64,000 nt of DNA. Source: Archegozetes longisetosus (lineage: Eukaryota; Arthropoda; Arachnida; Sarcoptiformes; Trhypochthoniidae). A program made the position numbers and the translations under genes. This document shows, in pieces, positions 35,261 to 50,200 of this stretch. The notes under the pieces were generated by a model, which saw only the letters and a program-made list of their open reading frames with translations, made no database searches and was not told where the DNA came from. The stretch covers positions 310,001 to 374,000 of the forward strand of contig JAEMBT020000004.1 in assembly GCA_018873245.2 (NCBI GenBank), written 5' to 3'. Each line of letters opens with the position of its first letter. Positions within the stretch are counted from its first letter, which is position 1.

Positions 35261-38200
35261 TCGACCATCGAATAGGAATAAATTGGTCTGAGACAGAAGA
35301 TATTACTGTAGAATCGCTAAACTGTCCCATAAAAGTAATGCATTACTATTTACATGAGAACGAAAATACTGTTATCAACTATTATGATAAATAATTGTAC
35401 CAAATGCAAAAATGTTGTTTTTATTAAAACAAAAGAACATACTATACGGTAAGCTCGAGATACTATATCTATGATTTACTGACCAAAAATACGAAATGAT
35501 CACAAACTGGCTTAATCTGTTTATTGAAACAAAAATGCCAATAAAACTGGACAAATGTCTCTTTATTATGAGACTCAGTGCTGCGAGTCTTGTAAAACGT
35601 GTATTTTACTCAATAGTATAATAAGAACATATGATATGCAAAAGATAATAAATAGTGATGATTGAAGTACATTATATTTTATATAAATAAGAGCTAAGCT
35701 CTTTCAAACATGTACTTTTGGCATATACTGCTTATTGGCCTATAATATGCTAAACCTCAACTCATTCTGTTGTGATAATTGTGTTAAAACAGAAATGCCT
35801 GAAAATAAAAGTTGATTTGTTGTATTCGCTAAAATGTGAATATATTTTGCTATACTAGAGTAATACATAGAAAATCGAGAGTTCACTGTATAGCATTATA
35901 CTAGTACTGCAATCCATTTAGCCATTAGGTGTGTTCCCCAACTATAATGTGAATCGATATTGGTATCTATTGGCATTTGCTGTTTTCTGTCTAACTATAT
36001 CACTCTTTTTTCTGCTTATTCCTACTGTTGGCTATAAGCGAAATACGCGATAGAAAAATGATCTCTAGTGCACACATTGTTGTAGTTTTTCACTATTATT
36101 TTTTACACACCCTCCTCACAACTATTACATCAATACTATCGTCTACTAAAGTTTATAACTATTACTTTATCAGTTGTTCACTATTAAATTATATTCTTAT
36201 CTATTGTTATCAAAAATTGATCACTTACTCGATTTTATTTGAAATGCTAAAAATAATCAATACTAAATGAATTAAAAACTCAAAAATCAATATTTGCTGC
36301 TATTGTTTAGGAAAAATGACAGCAGGAGTATTTGCTCAATTGGTCCAAAAATATGTTTGAAAACACTATTGAAACTTGTCTTACAAACATATATTGCCCA
36401 ATTATTTAATAGAAAAGTACAATTATTGCACAAAAAATGTATGCTTTTATATAGGCATTAGTAACTCATTTAAGCTAATCATTTGCACATCTATCACATC
36501 AATCTGTTATATTGATTGTTTTGGAGATTAAACTAATTATTAATTCATAAGCAATCAACATTACCAATGGAAAAAAGTGTTCAACATGTACACTCCATTT
36601 CTTTGCCAAAGTTATTGTTCACTTGAAGCCTATAGCCAAAAATTGAATATAATATCATAAGAATTTGCAAATCCCTCATTCAAACAAACAAATTAAAACT
36701 CGTGTCCATTTATTGATTGGGTAATATTAAAAAAAAATATAATTTCAAAAGTAACATTTGAGCACCATTTGAACATCTTGAACAACGATCCCGAATCAGA
36801 AGCTCATAGTTAAAGTTGAAGAATACGTCTTATGCTTATGATTATCATTAATGGATGACCAAATGAATCGCAAAATATTTTTAACTATTTTCCAATCTAA
36901 TGTTGAGCTTATTTGATCTAAGCTTTAAAACGATCAAATATTTTGGACGAATTTGAATGATTGTTCAAAATCAATATTGATATAGTTTAAGATTTGTCTT
37001 ATATTTAAAATTGAATGCCTGTTTAAGATAGCTTATTTGTGATTTAGATGAAGCATAGTTATGCATTAATCAATATCCCAAATAAAGCATTACATTGAAT
37101 AATATGTGATTTATATAAGTTTGAAAACAATTTTGTCTCAACAATTTTATTGTTGAGTCTGATTGTTTTAATGAATAAAATGTTTGTTAACCAGTAAACA
37201 ATTAGCATTGCATTATTGTTGTTGAGAATAGTCTCGTTCTGATTTAGAGTTTGCACAGCAAATTATTGTTCAAGTCATAGCTATTGTTTCATAAGATGGT
37301 GTAATGAAAACCAATATTAAAACAAGCATTGATTGTAAGAGATGTGTTGAGACGAGCACATTTATTAAATGTAGATGCAATCCATTTCATTAAATATATT
37401 TGGCTATCACTTTCAGATACAAACCAAATGCAGTCAGATCAATCAAAGTCACAAACCTTATAACTATTTATTATTTTCTATTGCTTATTTTCAATTACTG
37501 TTTTGTATAACATGGGATTATCTGTTTGGATGTGTCTTTTATTTCACTGCCCATCAATGTATTCGGGAAAAACTAATTCTGTTTTTGTGTAGTATTACCG
37601 TAATGATGGATCTGAATAAAACACTTGAAGAAAGCCTTGCAACACCACTTTTACTTTTACAGTTAATTCTGAAATGAATGCGCAACATTTTAGACCTCGA
37701 AAATTAATTAAACTAATTGAAAGACGTTACAAAATTGGAATGCAAAATAGAATAATCAATTAATATTTATTAAAAGCATTTTTATCACAATTTTTGTTAC
37801 TTTGTCTGAATAAGGAATGCAATCATAATTGTTCTACTACTCTGGTAACAATAACAATGTTCGTGTTCAAATGTAATTGAGTGAGCAGGGAAGGGTCACT
37901 CCTGTAGAAGAATCATGAACAATTGCTCAAGATGAAACTTAGGCATTGTTTCCATTCTAATGTTGCTAAATAGAGGAACCAATCAAACTAATTAAAAATT
38001 GATATGTAATAAAATTAAATTGTTTCAATTGTAGTAGACCTTCAATAACATTGTTATAGTGATGAACAATACGTGAAGAGCATTTAGTTCATCAATTTAA
38101 AACCAAATCAGATTAATAATCGTTGAACATCGTATTTATATTCCGTTCACAGAATGACACGAATGAAGTGAAAAAAATTGTCATTCAAAAGCTCTGACAT

Positions 38201-41200
38201 GCTATATAAGCTGATGCGTTCGTCAAACGAGTCTCAATTGAAATGTTTAGAATATCTGAATTCTGCAAATATTAGAAACTATGAAATGACAGCTTATTTT
38301 TAAATTTGCGGGTGGCTTAAAGTCTGAATAATTTTTTGTAACGATCTAATTTCATCTTCAATACACACGCATTCCATGAATAGAAACAATATTAAAGAAT
38401 CGTATTTCTTATTTGTTTTTGCTTAACTTTAGTAACTATTCCATAGATTTTTCTTATTCATTGCTTATAATATTGGTGTCACTTCTCTGGTAAAAAATCG
38501 ATTTTGATGGGGAATCATTTTTTTGCTCTAAAACTAAGATATAAATAACTTATATCTAATGTTGCTTTTTTCTCATTTTTCGATAAATAATACTGAAAGT
38601 TTTAACATCAAACAATTTATAAGTAAATATAGGAAAAGCAATATTTCATAATGTATAAACTTTAATGCGTTAAAAACTTTAAAATATTAATCTTTTAGAA
38701 TATTGAATAAAAGAAGATGCGAAACTTGCATTTTTATTTGCCTCAAATTCTCTATTATTGCTCAAAATGTCCATAAAATTCGGTATAAAATTGGATTGAA
38801 GTGTGAATGTATTAGATCGTATTTTGTAGTCTTATATCTCCTATTAATTATTAATAAGCTTAAGCTCAGGGAATACGAGTTTTGATTGAAGAATATAAGA
38901 AAAGCTGATGCGTTGTCGTTATCATGTAATGCTTCATCTAATTTGTTGTGATTAGTGGTAAGAACGTTGGATTCGATCGAATGTATCTCTTAATGAACTG
39001 ATTATCAAAATTGAATGTTCACCTTAAATAAGAAAACTTTTACTAAAATCTATTTTTAATGAGTAAAACAATTTGACTGTGAAAATGCTAACAAATGAAA
39101 GTTTCCTCTTCAAACTTTTTAAGTAATGAAGATGTCAAACAGAAATAACTGATAGAGTGAACGGCAACTTTGGTTGCAACAATCAAAGCTAGACATAAGT
39201 TGAAATGATGCGAGTATTATGTACTTGTATTAGTCTAACATTTATTTTAGCTCTGTATGTAAAGCAATAATAAAATAGGTATTTAAATATTAATATGACG
39301 TGTATGATCAAAATTCACATAAAATACAAGTAGAGCGACATTCAATCAAATAGTTCTATAAAATAAGTTAGGTTCGGATTCACTCATTATTTAGAAATCA
39401 TATTTTACTTTCAAAATCTATACTCAATTCTAGTGTAGATTCAATAATTCAGATCAAGTAAATTCTTGTTCCGAAATAAAATAGAAAATTAAAAATTATG
39501 AAAAGAATACCAGATATCAGGGCTTGTAATCTATGACATAACACAGGATAAGGTCGATATTCTATTCTAGCCCAAAATAATTGAATTTTTTTCATAAATC
39601 TTCTCGAATCGAAAACTGACATAAAGTATTGAGATTCTACTTCTATATAGACGCAATATATAGCTTGATTGGGATTCGAGAGTCAATTCAGTTTTGAATG
39701 AATCGATTTTATGCCAGTTTGGTACTAAAATCAAATTGGTTTGGGCATTTATTTATTTCTAAATCTGTTTTAAAAGTAACCAAACCAATAAAAAATAATA
39801 GACTTTTTGATGAACTTCCTTAAATACGCATCTGATTCGTTTAAAAATTCATATTTAAATGTAGTTACGAAAAAATTGATAAAATTTGAAGATGTTTCTA
39901 ATTTTAAAGAGTAAATAATTCTTATTTTGAACAGTTTGAATATGAAGGTTATTGCAGTTAACACATAAACTTAAGTGAGAGTATGATATTGAATGAGAAT
40001 TAGTTTATATATTATGCTCAATCAATTATGACTCGAATCAATAATCAAGTTGTACAGTGAGCGGTCTGTTTATTAGTTAATGATGGCATAGATTCTACAA
40101 AAATAGAATAAAAGGTGATGTGAATGGACCTGTTCCTATCTTATAATGGGATAAAGTGATTTTATTATCAGACATTTATGTTTTAGGTCGAATTTTGGGT
40201 ATAGTTAGATAAAATTTGATTCTAAGCTCACACATTCATATTGTCATTACGTCCCTTAAGTGCTTTTCTTTCTTGAGAAATATTTTTAATTTGGATTTGC
40301 ACTGACGAAAATGTTGCACTAATGTTCGTTAAAAATACTTTTTTCGGTAGAGTCTCCCAAAAGCTTTAGTGAAGCGTAGGATTCTTTAACAATTGATTAT
40401 ATCCATGGGTAGAATGCATAGGATTTTTACACATAAATGCATAAATCGAATCATTTGGGGCTCAAAAGGCATCTTAAAATTCCGATAGAGCAATGTGTAG
40501 AGTTTTGTATCCAGTTATTAATTTCTTATTTTACTACTGAACTTTTTCGTTCATGTCGTCTTGAAAATTATTTGTAAATTTATATAAAACATAAGGTATT
40601 TTTCTAATTTTGCATTATATTTAGCTGAATACAAGGTATTTAGAGTTGACTTTATTGAGCGATTTTGAAATATCTGCATTCTTTAATATGAAAGTTATTC
40701 AATGTAAGCAAAATACTAGGACTATGCAGGTAAGCAAGCTTCGGGTTTACAAACAAATTTTCAATAAGTCCAAAACCTAACAATAAAATCTTTAAAACAG
40801 GTTTCAATGCTTTTAATACTGGATAAAAGAGTCAGGAAATAAATTATTATATTTTTCTAAACGCAAGTATCGACTTATTCTTGAACTTAAGTGAAGTTTC
40901 TCTATTTTTGCCCTATAGTTCAAATTATTCATAAAAGATTGCCAGAAGCTTAAATCTGAAAGTAAACTAAAACCTTCTAATATTTTTGTCGTGGATTCTC
41001 GATAGTCTTAAGATTGTCATGACTTTCAATCATAATTTTCTCATAATTGAAATCAATTTATTGCTTAATGCACGAAGAGTACAGTTTAAAGTTTTATCCA
41101 ATCTCTCTAAAAATGTAACTTTGCAATCAATTTATTTTAAGGACTTTTCGCCATATCTTTAGATAAATGACATCTGTTTTAAGAACATATTTGGCAATGG

Positions 41201-44200
41201 TCAAGTTTTTGTGGTAGAGGTTTTTCGGTAGAAATTGGTTCAATTGATCGTTGTATCATAATTTTTGGTTTGTCTGTCCAAAACATAGAATAGGGATTTC
41301 ACTGTTGTCTGAAAGGCTACTCTAATGAGCACATTATACATAGCATTCATCATTTTATTTAGCAATTGTTTTACGCACAAATTTTTTCGGAATTGCACTT
41401 ATTCTGCGAACTATTAGATATAACAATCATTAGAGCGTAAGTGATTTATTTTTTTCTTACTTTAATACAAAAATCTCTGAAAAATAAACATTATTTCAGA
41501 TTTATGTTATGCGGCTTTTTAAGCAAGACATAAGGCAAGAATGAGTTACTCTCAAAACCATATGTTATCTAATATTTGCTCAAGTCGAAGCTTTCATACT
41601 AAGTCCCTAATATTGAAATATTATAATCTAAAATGTTTTACATCAGAAGCTAATTCATAAAAATCTACTCGATCATTTCAGATTAATTAAACTATTACCC
41701 AAGTTTATTTGGTTTCTGTGACCAATTTTGCATATTATTTACCATAAATCGAAATTTGCAACTATCAGGCAGTGATTAACATAAGAAAAAATGATTGTCA
41801 ATTTATATGAAGTTTTAAATTAATAAAACAATAGTTGTATTAAAGTTAATGTTCTTTTTTGTGTGGATAAATCAAGCGGATTAACATTAAAAATGCTATT
41901 GTTTTATTCCTAAATGATAAAAGGTTAAAAATTGATAACATAAACTTTTGCTTAGGCGTAACTGAGCCTGATTTTGATTTTACTTTCAAAGTGGGTCTCT
42001 TTATGCCGATCAGTCAAATGAGCCAATGTTTAGATAGTAGAAAAGCATAGGTATAACAAAAATAGCATCATTTTTATACAAAACTTATCATACTTTTAGG
42101 AAATCTGTGGAGCAAGTTTTTTTAATTGACGCGTTCAGAAAAATAAGCCGAACATTTGTCTAATTTAAATGTTAAAACAAAGCTTGATTCGAAAAAATTG
42201 GCAAATACTGTCAGAAAGGAACTAAATGTTCCCTTTTAAAAAGATTCAATACCACAAAAGTGAAGCGATCAAAGTTACTTCAATTTTAGCCATCAGTCAA
42301 GCTTTGAGTTGATTAAGACTTTTCATCTTCTTTAACCAACAAATACAGTCTTAATTGAAGATTTCATTTTTCATTTATCGAGTATATTGAATATTTAGGA
42401 CATGGCAATTATTTAGTTAATTGAAAAAAGAGTTTGAACCCAATCTAAAAATGTCGCTTTGTCGATCGTCAATAGAATAGAAGTCTTTTATTTCATTTCT
42501 TTTCAGTATTAATTGCAGTCAAGTATTAGAAAAACTACAATAAAAAATGAAGTCAATTTAATATTCCATTTATAAGCAGCTTATTTATATAAAAAAGATT
42601 TTTTACGCGTATGAAAACTATTCTGATTCTTGTTCGGAAAACACAGATTATACAAACTATCGGTGAGTCGAATGACTAAAAATAACCGAAAACCATTTGC
42701 TTAATCTTTGATTTTTTCTCTTCAAATCTGAAATGCATTGAAAATATCAATAGTAAGTGAAACGATAAATTATAGTTTTATTGTTCGGATCGCTCAAATT
42801 GTGCGCAAGCATTTCAAATAAAAACAGTAAAGCCCAATACTCGTCTCTCACGTCAATTGATTCTTATTGTGATTTGTGCTACACTTTTATCTTGTTTAGT
42901 TACAGGCGAACTCTATTTTCGTGAAAGTTGATTCATTTTTCTCGTACTGACTTATGAGTCGAAACAGAGAAGGCATTTATTCTAGAAATTGAATAATTGT
43001 TGATTTTTAATCTGATTCCAGTCGAGTGATTTCGTTTAACTTATTTAATCCATTAGCTGATGGAAGTTTAGTCACTAAAAACGGAAGCTTCACTTTGCTT
43101 CTCTAATATATACTCTTAAGAGTGATGCACTCTATTTTGAAATGGCCTTATTTTGTAAGTTAATCAATGATAAATAAAAGCAAACAAAATAATTTCATAA
43201 ATTAATAATACAAACAAGTATTAGACTGTCTGTGGAACTCGATAAATAATCATAGTATTCGTGTTACTAACTGTTGTGGACAGTTTATTTTGCTGTATAT
43301 TTTCTTAAATCGATCTGTTATACTATATCTAAAAATATGAATTTTATATGCTGACAAAAATTGCAGTTCTTAAGAGTGAGAATGGTCTAAATTTAAAATA
43401 ATATTCACTCAAAATTGTTATTATTACTAAAATATGAAACTAAACAGACAACTTTAATGAAAATTAAGATCTTTTACTTATCCCGATATTCAGTCATCTC
43501 TTAGATATTTATTGATGTCTTGCGTGCAATGTCTTAACTAAGAATAACATTATAAGTGCTCCAGAATAACAAACATATAAGATCTTTAAGTAACTGAAAC
43601 AAAAATATGTTATATTCTGAAACAAAATGCAAATACGCATTCAAATATCAGTTTGTTTGATGCAGAATAATAAGGTTTGGTCCTGAGAGTCTTAAATGTC
43701 ATGAGTGGCCATAAAAAATATCATAACTCTTTAACCTATGGGAAAGATATATTGATATAACGTGTATGGAAACAGTGACTGTGCGTTATATATAGTTGAA
43801 CAGTGATGTGATTGCGAGCTAACATTTATATGAAACTTACAGTTCTATTTATAGAAAATTTTTCCGACTCTTCAAACTTTAACCTTTTCGCTCAGTGAAT
43901 AGGCTTTCAATTTTTAATTTCGCATTGAGAACATCGAGAATAAAATATGAAATTTTTCTATGAGATTATTTTATTATCTTTGTATTAGTTTTTAAGCTCA
44001 TGAATATATTAATTTTTTTAACATTTTCTATCATACTTAGTATTAAATATTAAAATTGCAGAGACATAGTATTGGAAGATAACTTTTAAACAGAAATTAT
44101 AATTAATTGAAACTTCGTTCAATATGATCCGAATGTCTTAACCTTTAATCGATTTTATTATTAATTAGTTGAATTAATATTTGAAGTGTATTTTCAATCA

Positions 44201-47200
44201 CATGGAATCCTATATGAATGGAAGCAAACAAAAAATATCAATTTTTGCGTTTCTCTAACAGTTACTCTTATTTCGCAAACATCTTACGAAATCTGACCGA
44301 AAAATCATGAATTAACTTTTGTAAAAAATGAATGTAAGAATTACTGAAAGAAATCGACTGAAAAGATAGTGAATGCCATTAAATGCAGGAAATGTTGTGA
44401 TTGTTTGTGATTAGTGCATCGCTCCACTAGATATCTATATAAATGTTATATTCAAATATTAATCGATTTTTATTTTTAAAGTTCAACATCAAATTCTGTA
44501 TTCATGTAATTCTAGTAAAAAACTTAGCTCTAGGTTAAAAAATGAATTGTTTTATCGGAAACTCGGAATATAGAAAATTGTGTTATTATATTTGAAATTC
44601 AGCAATCATTTCACATTAAAGGAATAGCAATTAATGAGAAATCATTTCAGTCAAATGCTAATTATATTATTTTTTTAGCCAAAAGGTCAATTATTTCTCG
44701 CAACGATTTACTGCACTTACGAAAAGGTTAAATGTTATTGATTAAAGGCAACTATTAGTAGCAAGGATCAAATATTACTCATATTCTATGCACACGAATA
44801 AGTGGGTCAGTCATTTTACGATAACGAGCAATTCAACAAAAATGATCACTCTATTTTTCAGTCTAAATATTCATTTTGCTTTCAATTTTTAAATCAATTT
44901 TTTCAGAACTTGTTTATTTTCACATTTATATAACTTTTATATAATTTATTACTATTTCTATTAACATATCAATTAAATTTAAAAACCGTGCGATCAAAAC
45001 AGAAACAATTCTACAATCCATTGATTTATGCACATATACCACATCCAATAGAATATTTTTAGCAAATAAGTTTGAGTCGTCTTCTGAATTTATTCTGAAA
45101 AAATGAATAAACTTGTTCTATGATCCAGACCGAAATAACGAAATAATTAGGAAAATAAAAATATTCTTAGCAAAAACGATTGTTTTCTCTTTAATACAGG
45201 CAATGTCAAATATAAACATTAGAATAAACTTTATTTAATGGTTATAAAAATGTTTGGAAACTTATAGAGCTTCAGTTTATTCCAAAAGTATAGTAAGAAA
45301 TATTTATGTAATATGAAACTACTTCATTTTATTTAAGATTGCGTGCAAATAACTAATCCTTTAGCGAGGAACTAATTGATTCCAATTTATTAATGAAAGT
45401 GTGGCATAAATTGTTTAATGGATAAGATTAGTGACTTCATTCATTTTTTTATTCGATATATTCTGCTTTCACTATAGAAAATGCAAGACTTATACAAAAT
45501 TGTTTACTTTGTAAATTTTCTCTATTTTCATAGACTTTTATCCATTTGAACTTTTAATAAACAAATTATTAGATATTCACTCGTTTTAGTCCAAATGAAG
45601 TCATGTTATACAAAGCAGTTAATGTGAGTACAAATTCAATTTTGAAACATTCATTTTGATCCATTAAGCATTGCTCGAAAAACAAATAAGTTTAAATTTG
45701 ATTCGACTAAATGTTAAAAATGAATAGAAAAAAATAAAAAGAATTGTTCACAATTCAGGCTTAAGCTATTGTTCGTTCAGGAATCATGAAGTTCTTTCAT
45801 TTTCATGACTTATACTTGAATTCTGGTTATGACAAACATAAATATTTAAAATGAAGTACTCATACGAAGAACATAGAGATTCTATAGACATAAAATTGTG
45901 GTACAGAAGTGAGAAGTTTATATAAGTAAAAATATGAATGTTTTGCAGTGTTAGTCACGTGTATGCAAATATATGAAGTGTCAAAATCTTATGATATACA
46001 ACATATTACTAACAATAAAGCAAACATATAACTTATACATACAATACAAGTAGAAAAAATTTCAAATCTCAAAAATGTCACATGCAATCAATATTTTTCA
46101 AAGCGATACAAATTGATTATCTTTGATCACAATTTTTCTTTTTTCGGAAGAATCATTGCATTTATTCCAGTGTTCGGAACTGACGTAACTGACTGAGATA
46201 TATATTTTGTGAGTTAAACTTTTCGTACAATCTATTCTTTCTTTTGCAAATAGAAAACCAGAACAAATTATTGAAAAGGCTATATTGTTTATCGAGATAA
46301 AGTTTAAAAATAGTCTAGACTTAGATCACGTTTTGTTTGGGTAGATTTGCAGGATTGCGTGTGTTCAAGTTAGATTTGATTTGCAATCAATAGTCAAATG
46401 AAATTAACTCTTTTCTGGACTTGTATTAGACCTTTTGACAGAAAAATGTCAAATTTAATCAATTTTCGATTATTAATGCCTGTTTAAAAGATTTGGTTTA
46501 AATTGAAAACCTAGTTCAGAATGGAATTGCCCAAAAAACTTGGTGATAGCGTTCTTAGAAATGCTTCAATAGATTAGTCCCATTTTAGAAATCTATGACA
46601 GTATGTAAACCAATTTGGACTTAAGTCGAACAAATTCTTTTCAATCAAATTTTCAATAGTATGAGGTTTTTGTAAAGTTAATTTAGTTTATGTCAAGTAA
46701 ATCTGTTCCATTGTAAAAAAATATAAAAAAGAATTGAAGAGGAATCGTATTTTTCGGCGCAAAAAATTTGATCACAAAAAGCAGACTCATTTTGAGAGAT
46801 AGGCTCACTCTTATGTAACCTATGTTTTATTAATGCATGTTCTAATGAAGTTCTCAACATCCTCAAGACTTCTCGAAAGTCTTATTGATCTTCAGTTATC
46901 TATTTATATAACTCCACACAGAGATTTATGTTTCTTATGCAAGAAATATTGCAAAACACATCAGGTTTGGAGAAAACTAATAAAGGAAACGAGTATAAAA
47001 CTCAATGACAAAGCCTGCAACGGTTGGCTTATTGCTCTATATATTTGATGTGAGAAATGTCAAACTAGACTTGAGCAGTGCATCGAATCTCTCTTTGTTC
47101 AACCCGAAACTACTTTTGCTGTTTTATGTCCAGATCTCCTAAAAGCTGCTCAAACTGTCCATATGTATACATACATATTGGACTTGAGAATAATTGTGCA

Positions 47201-50200
47201 AAAAGAGCACGAAAACGGTTTCATAGATCTTTGCTAACTATGAATTGATGCCCAAAACATGCTGTTTGTCTTTATTGAATAGTGGCAACACATACATTCT
47301 CCACATTGGACTTATCGATTAAATCAATTATAATGAGACGCACTAAAATGCTCGCTATCTCCCAGTCAAATTGACGTCAATTATTTTTATGCTATTATTT
47401 ATCAAATTTGTCATTTATGTTTCATAAAGTTTATTTGCTTATCTTTTATTAAATGTTGATTTTTGTAAATTAGATTTTAATTATGATTAGAAGGGAAGCG
47501 CATCAACTGTTTGTCCATAAAAGAAATATTTGCAGAAAACAATATTAGTGCAAATAAGTAATAGGCTTTGCTGGAGTAGAACCATTTCTAGATAGGCGCT
47601 ATACTTTGTGCTTAGGTATTCTAACTTTTTTATTACCTGTATTATTGTGTACAAATTGTACAATTTATGTGCTTGTGCATACTTTTTTCAATCCCCAGTA
47701 AATTAAAGTCTGAGGCAATTTACATGCTTTCACTCGAAAATCATTGTATTATGTGATTTAAAGTAAGCCTTTTTCAAACATTTTTACCAAATTTTTAGGC
47801 AGTAAGTCCATACGTTATAAATATTTTGATAAATGTTTTCAGTTATGTTTGCGTTCGAAAGTTGATTCGATTGATCGCGAGTGAATCGGTCTTATTAGTA
47901 GTCGTTTTGGCCTATTTATAGCTAGCTTTACAAAAATCAATAAAATTAGTTTTAATTAATGCATTTTCTCGACTTGATGTTAAACAACTACGAGAACATA
48001 ATGAGAAAAGCATTAATTTAATAACCTTGAGGCTCCTTCAAATGTGTTATTTCGTGCATTAAGTCATGTCTAAATTACAATTGAATAGACTGTGTCCGCA
48101 TTCGTGCTCTCAATTGATCATAACTTTACGAATTTATTTCTTAATAGTTCAGAAGTGAACTAAAAAAATGAACGATTCAATTTGAAAATATAGTCTATTT
48201 AAATACATAAATAATAATTGGATACGATGTGAAGTCTTAATTGAATTTTGCAAAAATCATAAGTTTCCTAATTTATGAGGGATTATTATATTAAATATTA
48301 CTCCAAAAGTTTTTTCATTAAAGTGAAGTTGTGCTCAAAATGATTCATCAAAGATATACAAATTCTCTTAAGAGATCAACTTTGCTATTAATCATATTAT
48401 TTACAGGCAACTTCTAATATTTAATGCATGCAAAACATTTGCAAGTTTAGTCGAAAGATTAAAAGTTGATTCAAATGTTTTTTACAAGATATTTATTCGC
48501 AGCGAGTAATTAAATAATCATATGGCAAACATTTCAATATTGGGTTACATCATATTTTTAAGCATTAGATATTCTGAAATTGTTTTTTGTATTTAGACCT
48601 TAAACTAAGCTGTTTGGTAGCATTATTTTTGACACTGTTTTGTAAACACAATTTAAATGTTTTTTCCTGTAAAACTTGTGATTTTAAAGCAAAACCAAAC
48701 ACTTATTTTCTGTCGAAAACATTTTAGGCTTGAAAAATAGACCACATTCTGTAGATATACTTGAAATAAATTGATTTTGGCTAACATCTCGATAGTTGTA
48801 ACTGATCTTCTTATACTTTTGATAAGACTTTGTCCGCATATATTAAAATATGAACTCTGTTTCTCAAGGATGTTTTGTTACAAAAGAAGGTATACTTGTT
48901 CTGAACCCCTTGTACATGCCGCTTGTTTTGTTCAGTATCGATTTTGACGGAAACAAAGCGTTGCAGAAGTCAAATAAGAAATAATCACATTTTGTGTGTC
49001 CTCTCATTTCTGTATTATGCATATTCGTTTGTCAATGCGGTTCTTATATGTATAATAATGTGATTTAGTTGTATATATATATACATATAATGCGATCATT
49101 CGCCAAACATATGTCGCCAACATATAGATTACATTTCGATTTGTTGTTATAACGAAATTATTTGATGCCTCCAATTGTTATCTTATGGTATTCCTTATCT
49201 TAAATATAGAAAAGTTTCTAATACTATATAAAAATAACAATAAGTTGTTTTAGGGCATGGAAACTTTTTACTAAATTAAATTTGTTTCTCTTGTTTCATT
49301 TGTTCGTTATTGAAATCTGTCTTTTATTCATACATATTATGCATTTACTGCTAAATGAGAAGCTTTTTCAATATGAAACTTATTTTATAAATAGCGTGTT
49401 CGAGTTAGATGTATTCAAATTTATACAATTAGAAACGTTTTTAATGCCAAACTGTTATGACTATGTGTAAGAAAAGAGTAAATAATCTCGACCAAAAGCT
49501 TATATTAACTTATATAAGCTTATAAATCAGGCTTTTATATCAGGAAATTGTGACGAACTTTTTTTCGGCCCATATTATCTTATGATTGAGTTATAATAAA
49601 CTAAATTGTATTTATCTTAATTGCAATATAATAGTTATTACATATCGATAGTAAAGAACACGAAGAAAAAAGATTGTGGTTCAGTAGAAATTAATCCCGA
49701 GTCTTACCAAAAGAATCATAACACAGTTTCGCCAAATGTTTTCGATTCATTCAATACTATGTTATGTGATATAAGTCGATGAAAATTATTGAAGCATAGG
49801 AGATAAGACTATGGTATAAGTACTAATTCTTTTCTGTCATAAACTCTTGAACACTTCTGTGAGAAGGCGCTCATAATTACGGATCGCGGCTCGAACACAT
49901 CTATTCAACTCTATATGATATACATTAGAGTATAGTTTTTTGCGTGCAACTTCAAGTAGAGTATTCTTCAAGTTCTCAAACAAATTATCAGCAAATATCA
50001 AGTTTGATATTAAAGACAGAAATTAGTGAAACTTTTTCATAGAATTATCAGTTAATGCTAAAAGTTATGGATCTATTATAAGTAAAGATATGTTATGCTA
50101 AAGTTTCCTCATTTATTAAATCCTTGTATCTGTTAATTATTGAATAATTATTAAAATAAGGCTAACAGTTCTGAAGCATGAAAAATACAAAAAATAAAAG

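Noticed and set aside
37375..37677. 100-codon hydrophobic plus-strand frame in the gene-poor region
   Set aside because: No signal peptide, no recognisable family, no promoter or splice context. Its length is within chance for this composition.
46833..47048. 71-codon frame with a Cys/His cluster (LCFLCKKYCKTH)
   Set aside because: The spacing does not fit a zinc-finger family I know, and no flanking exons could be joined to it.
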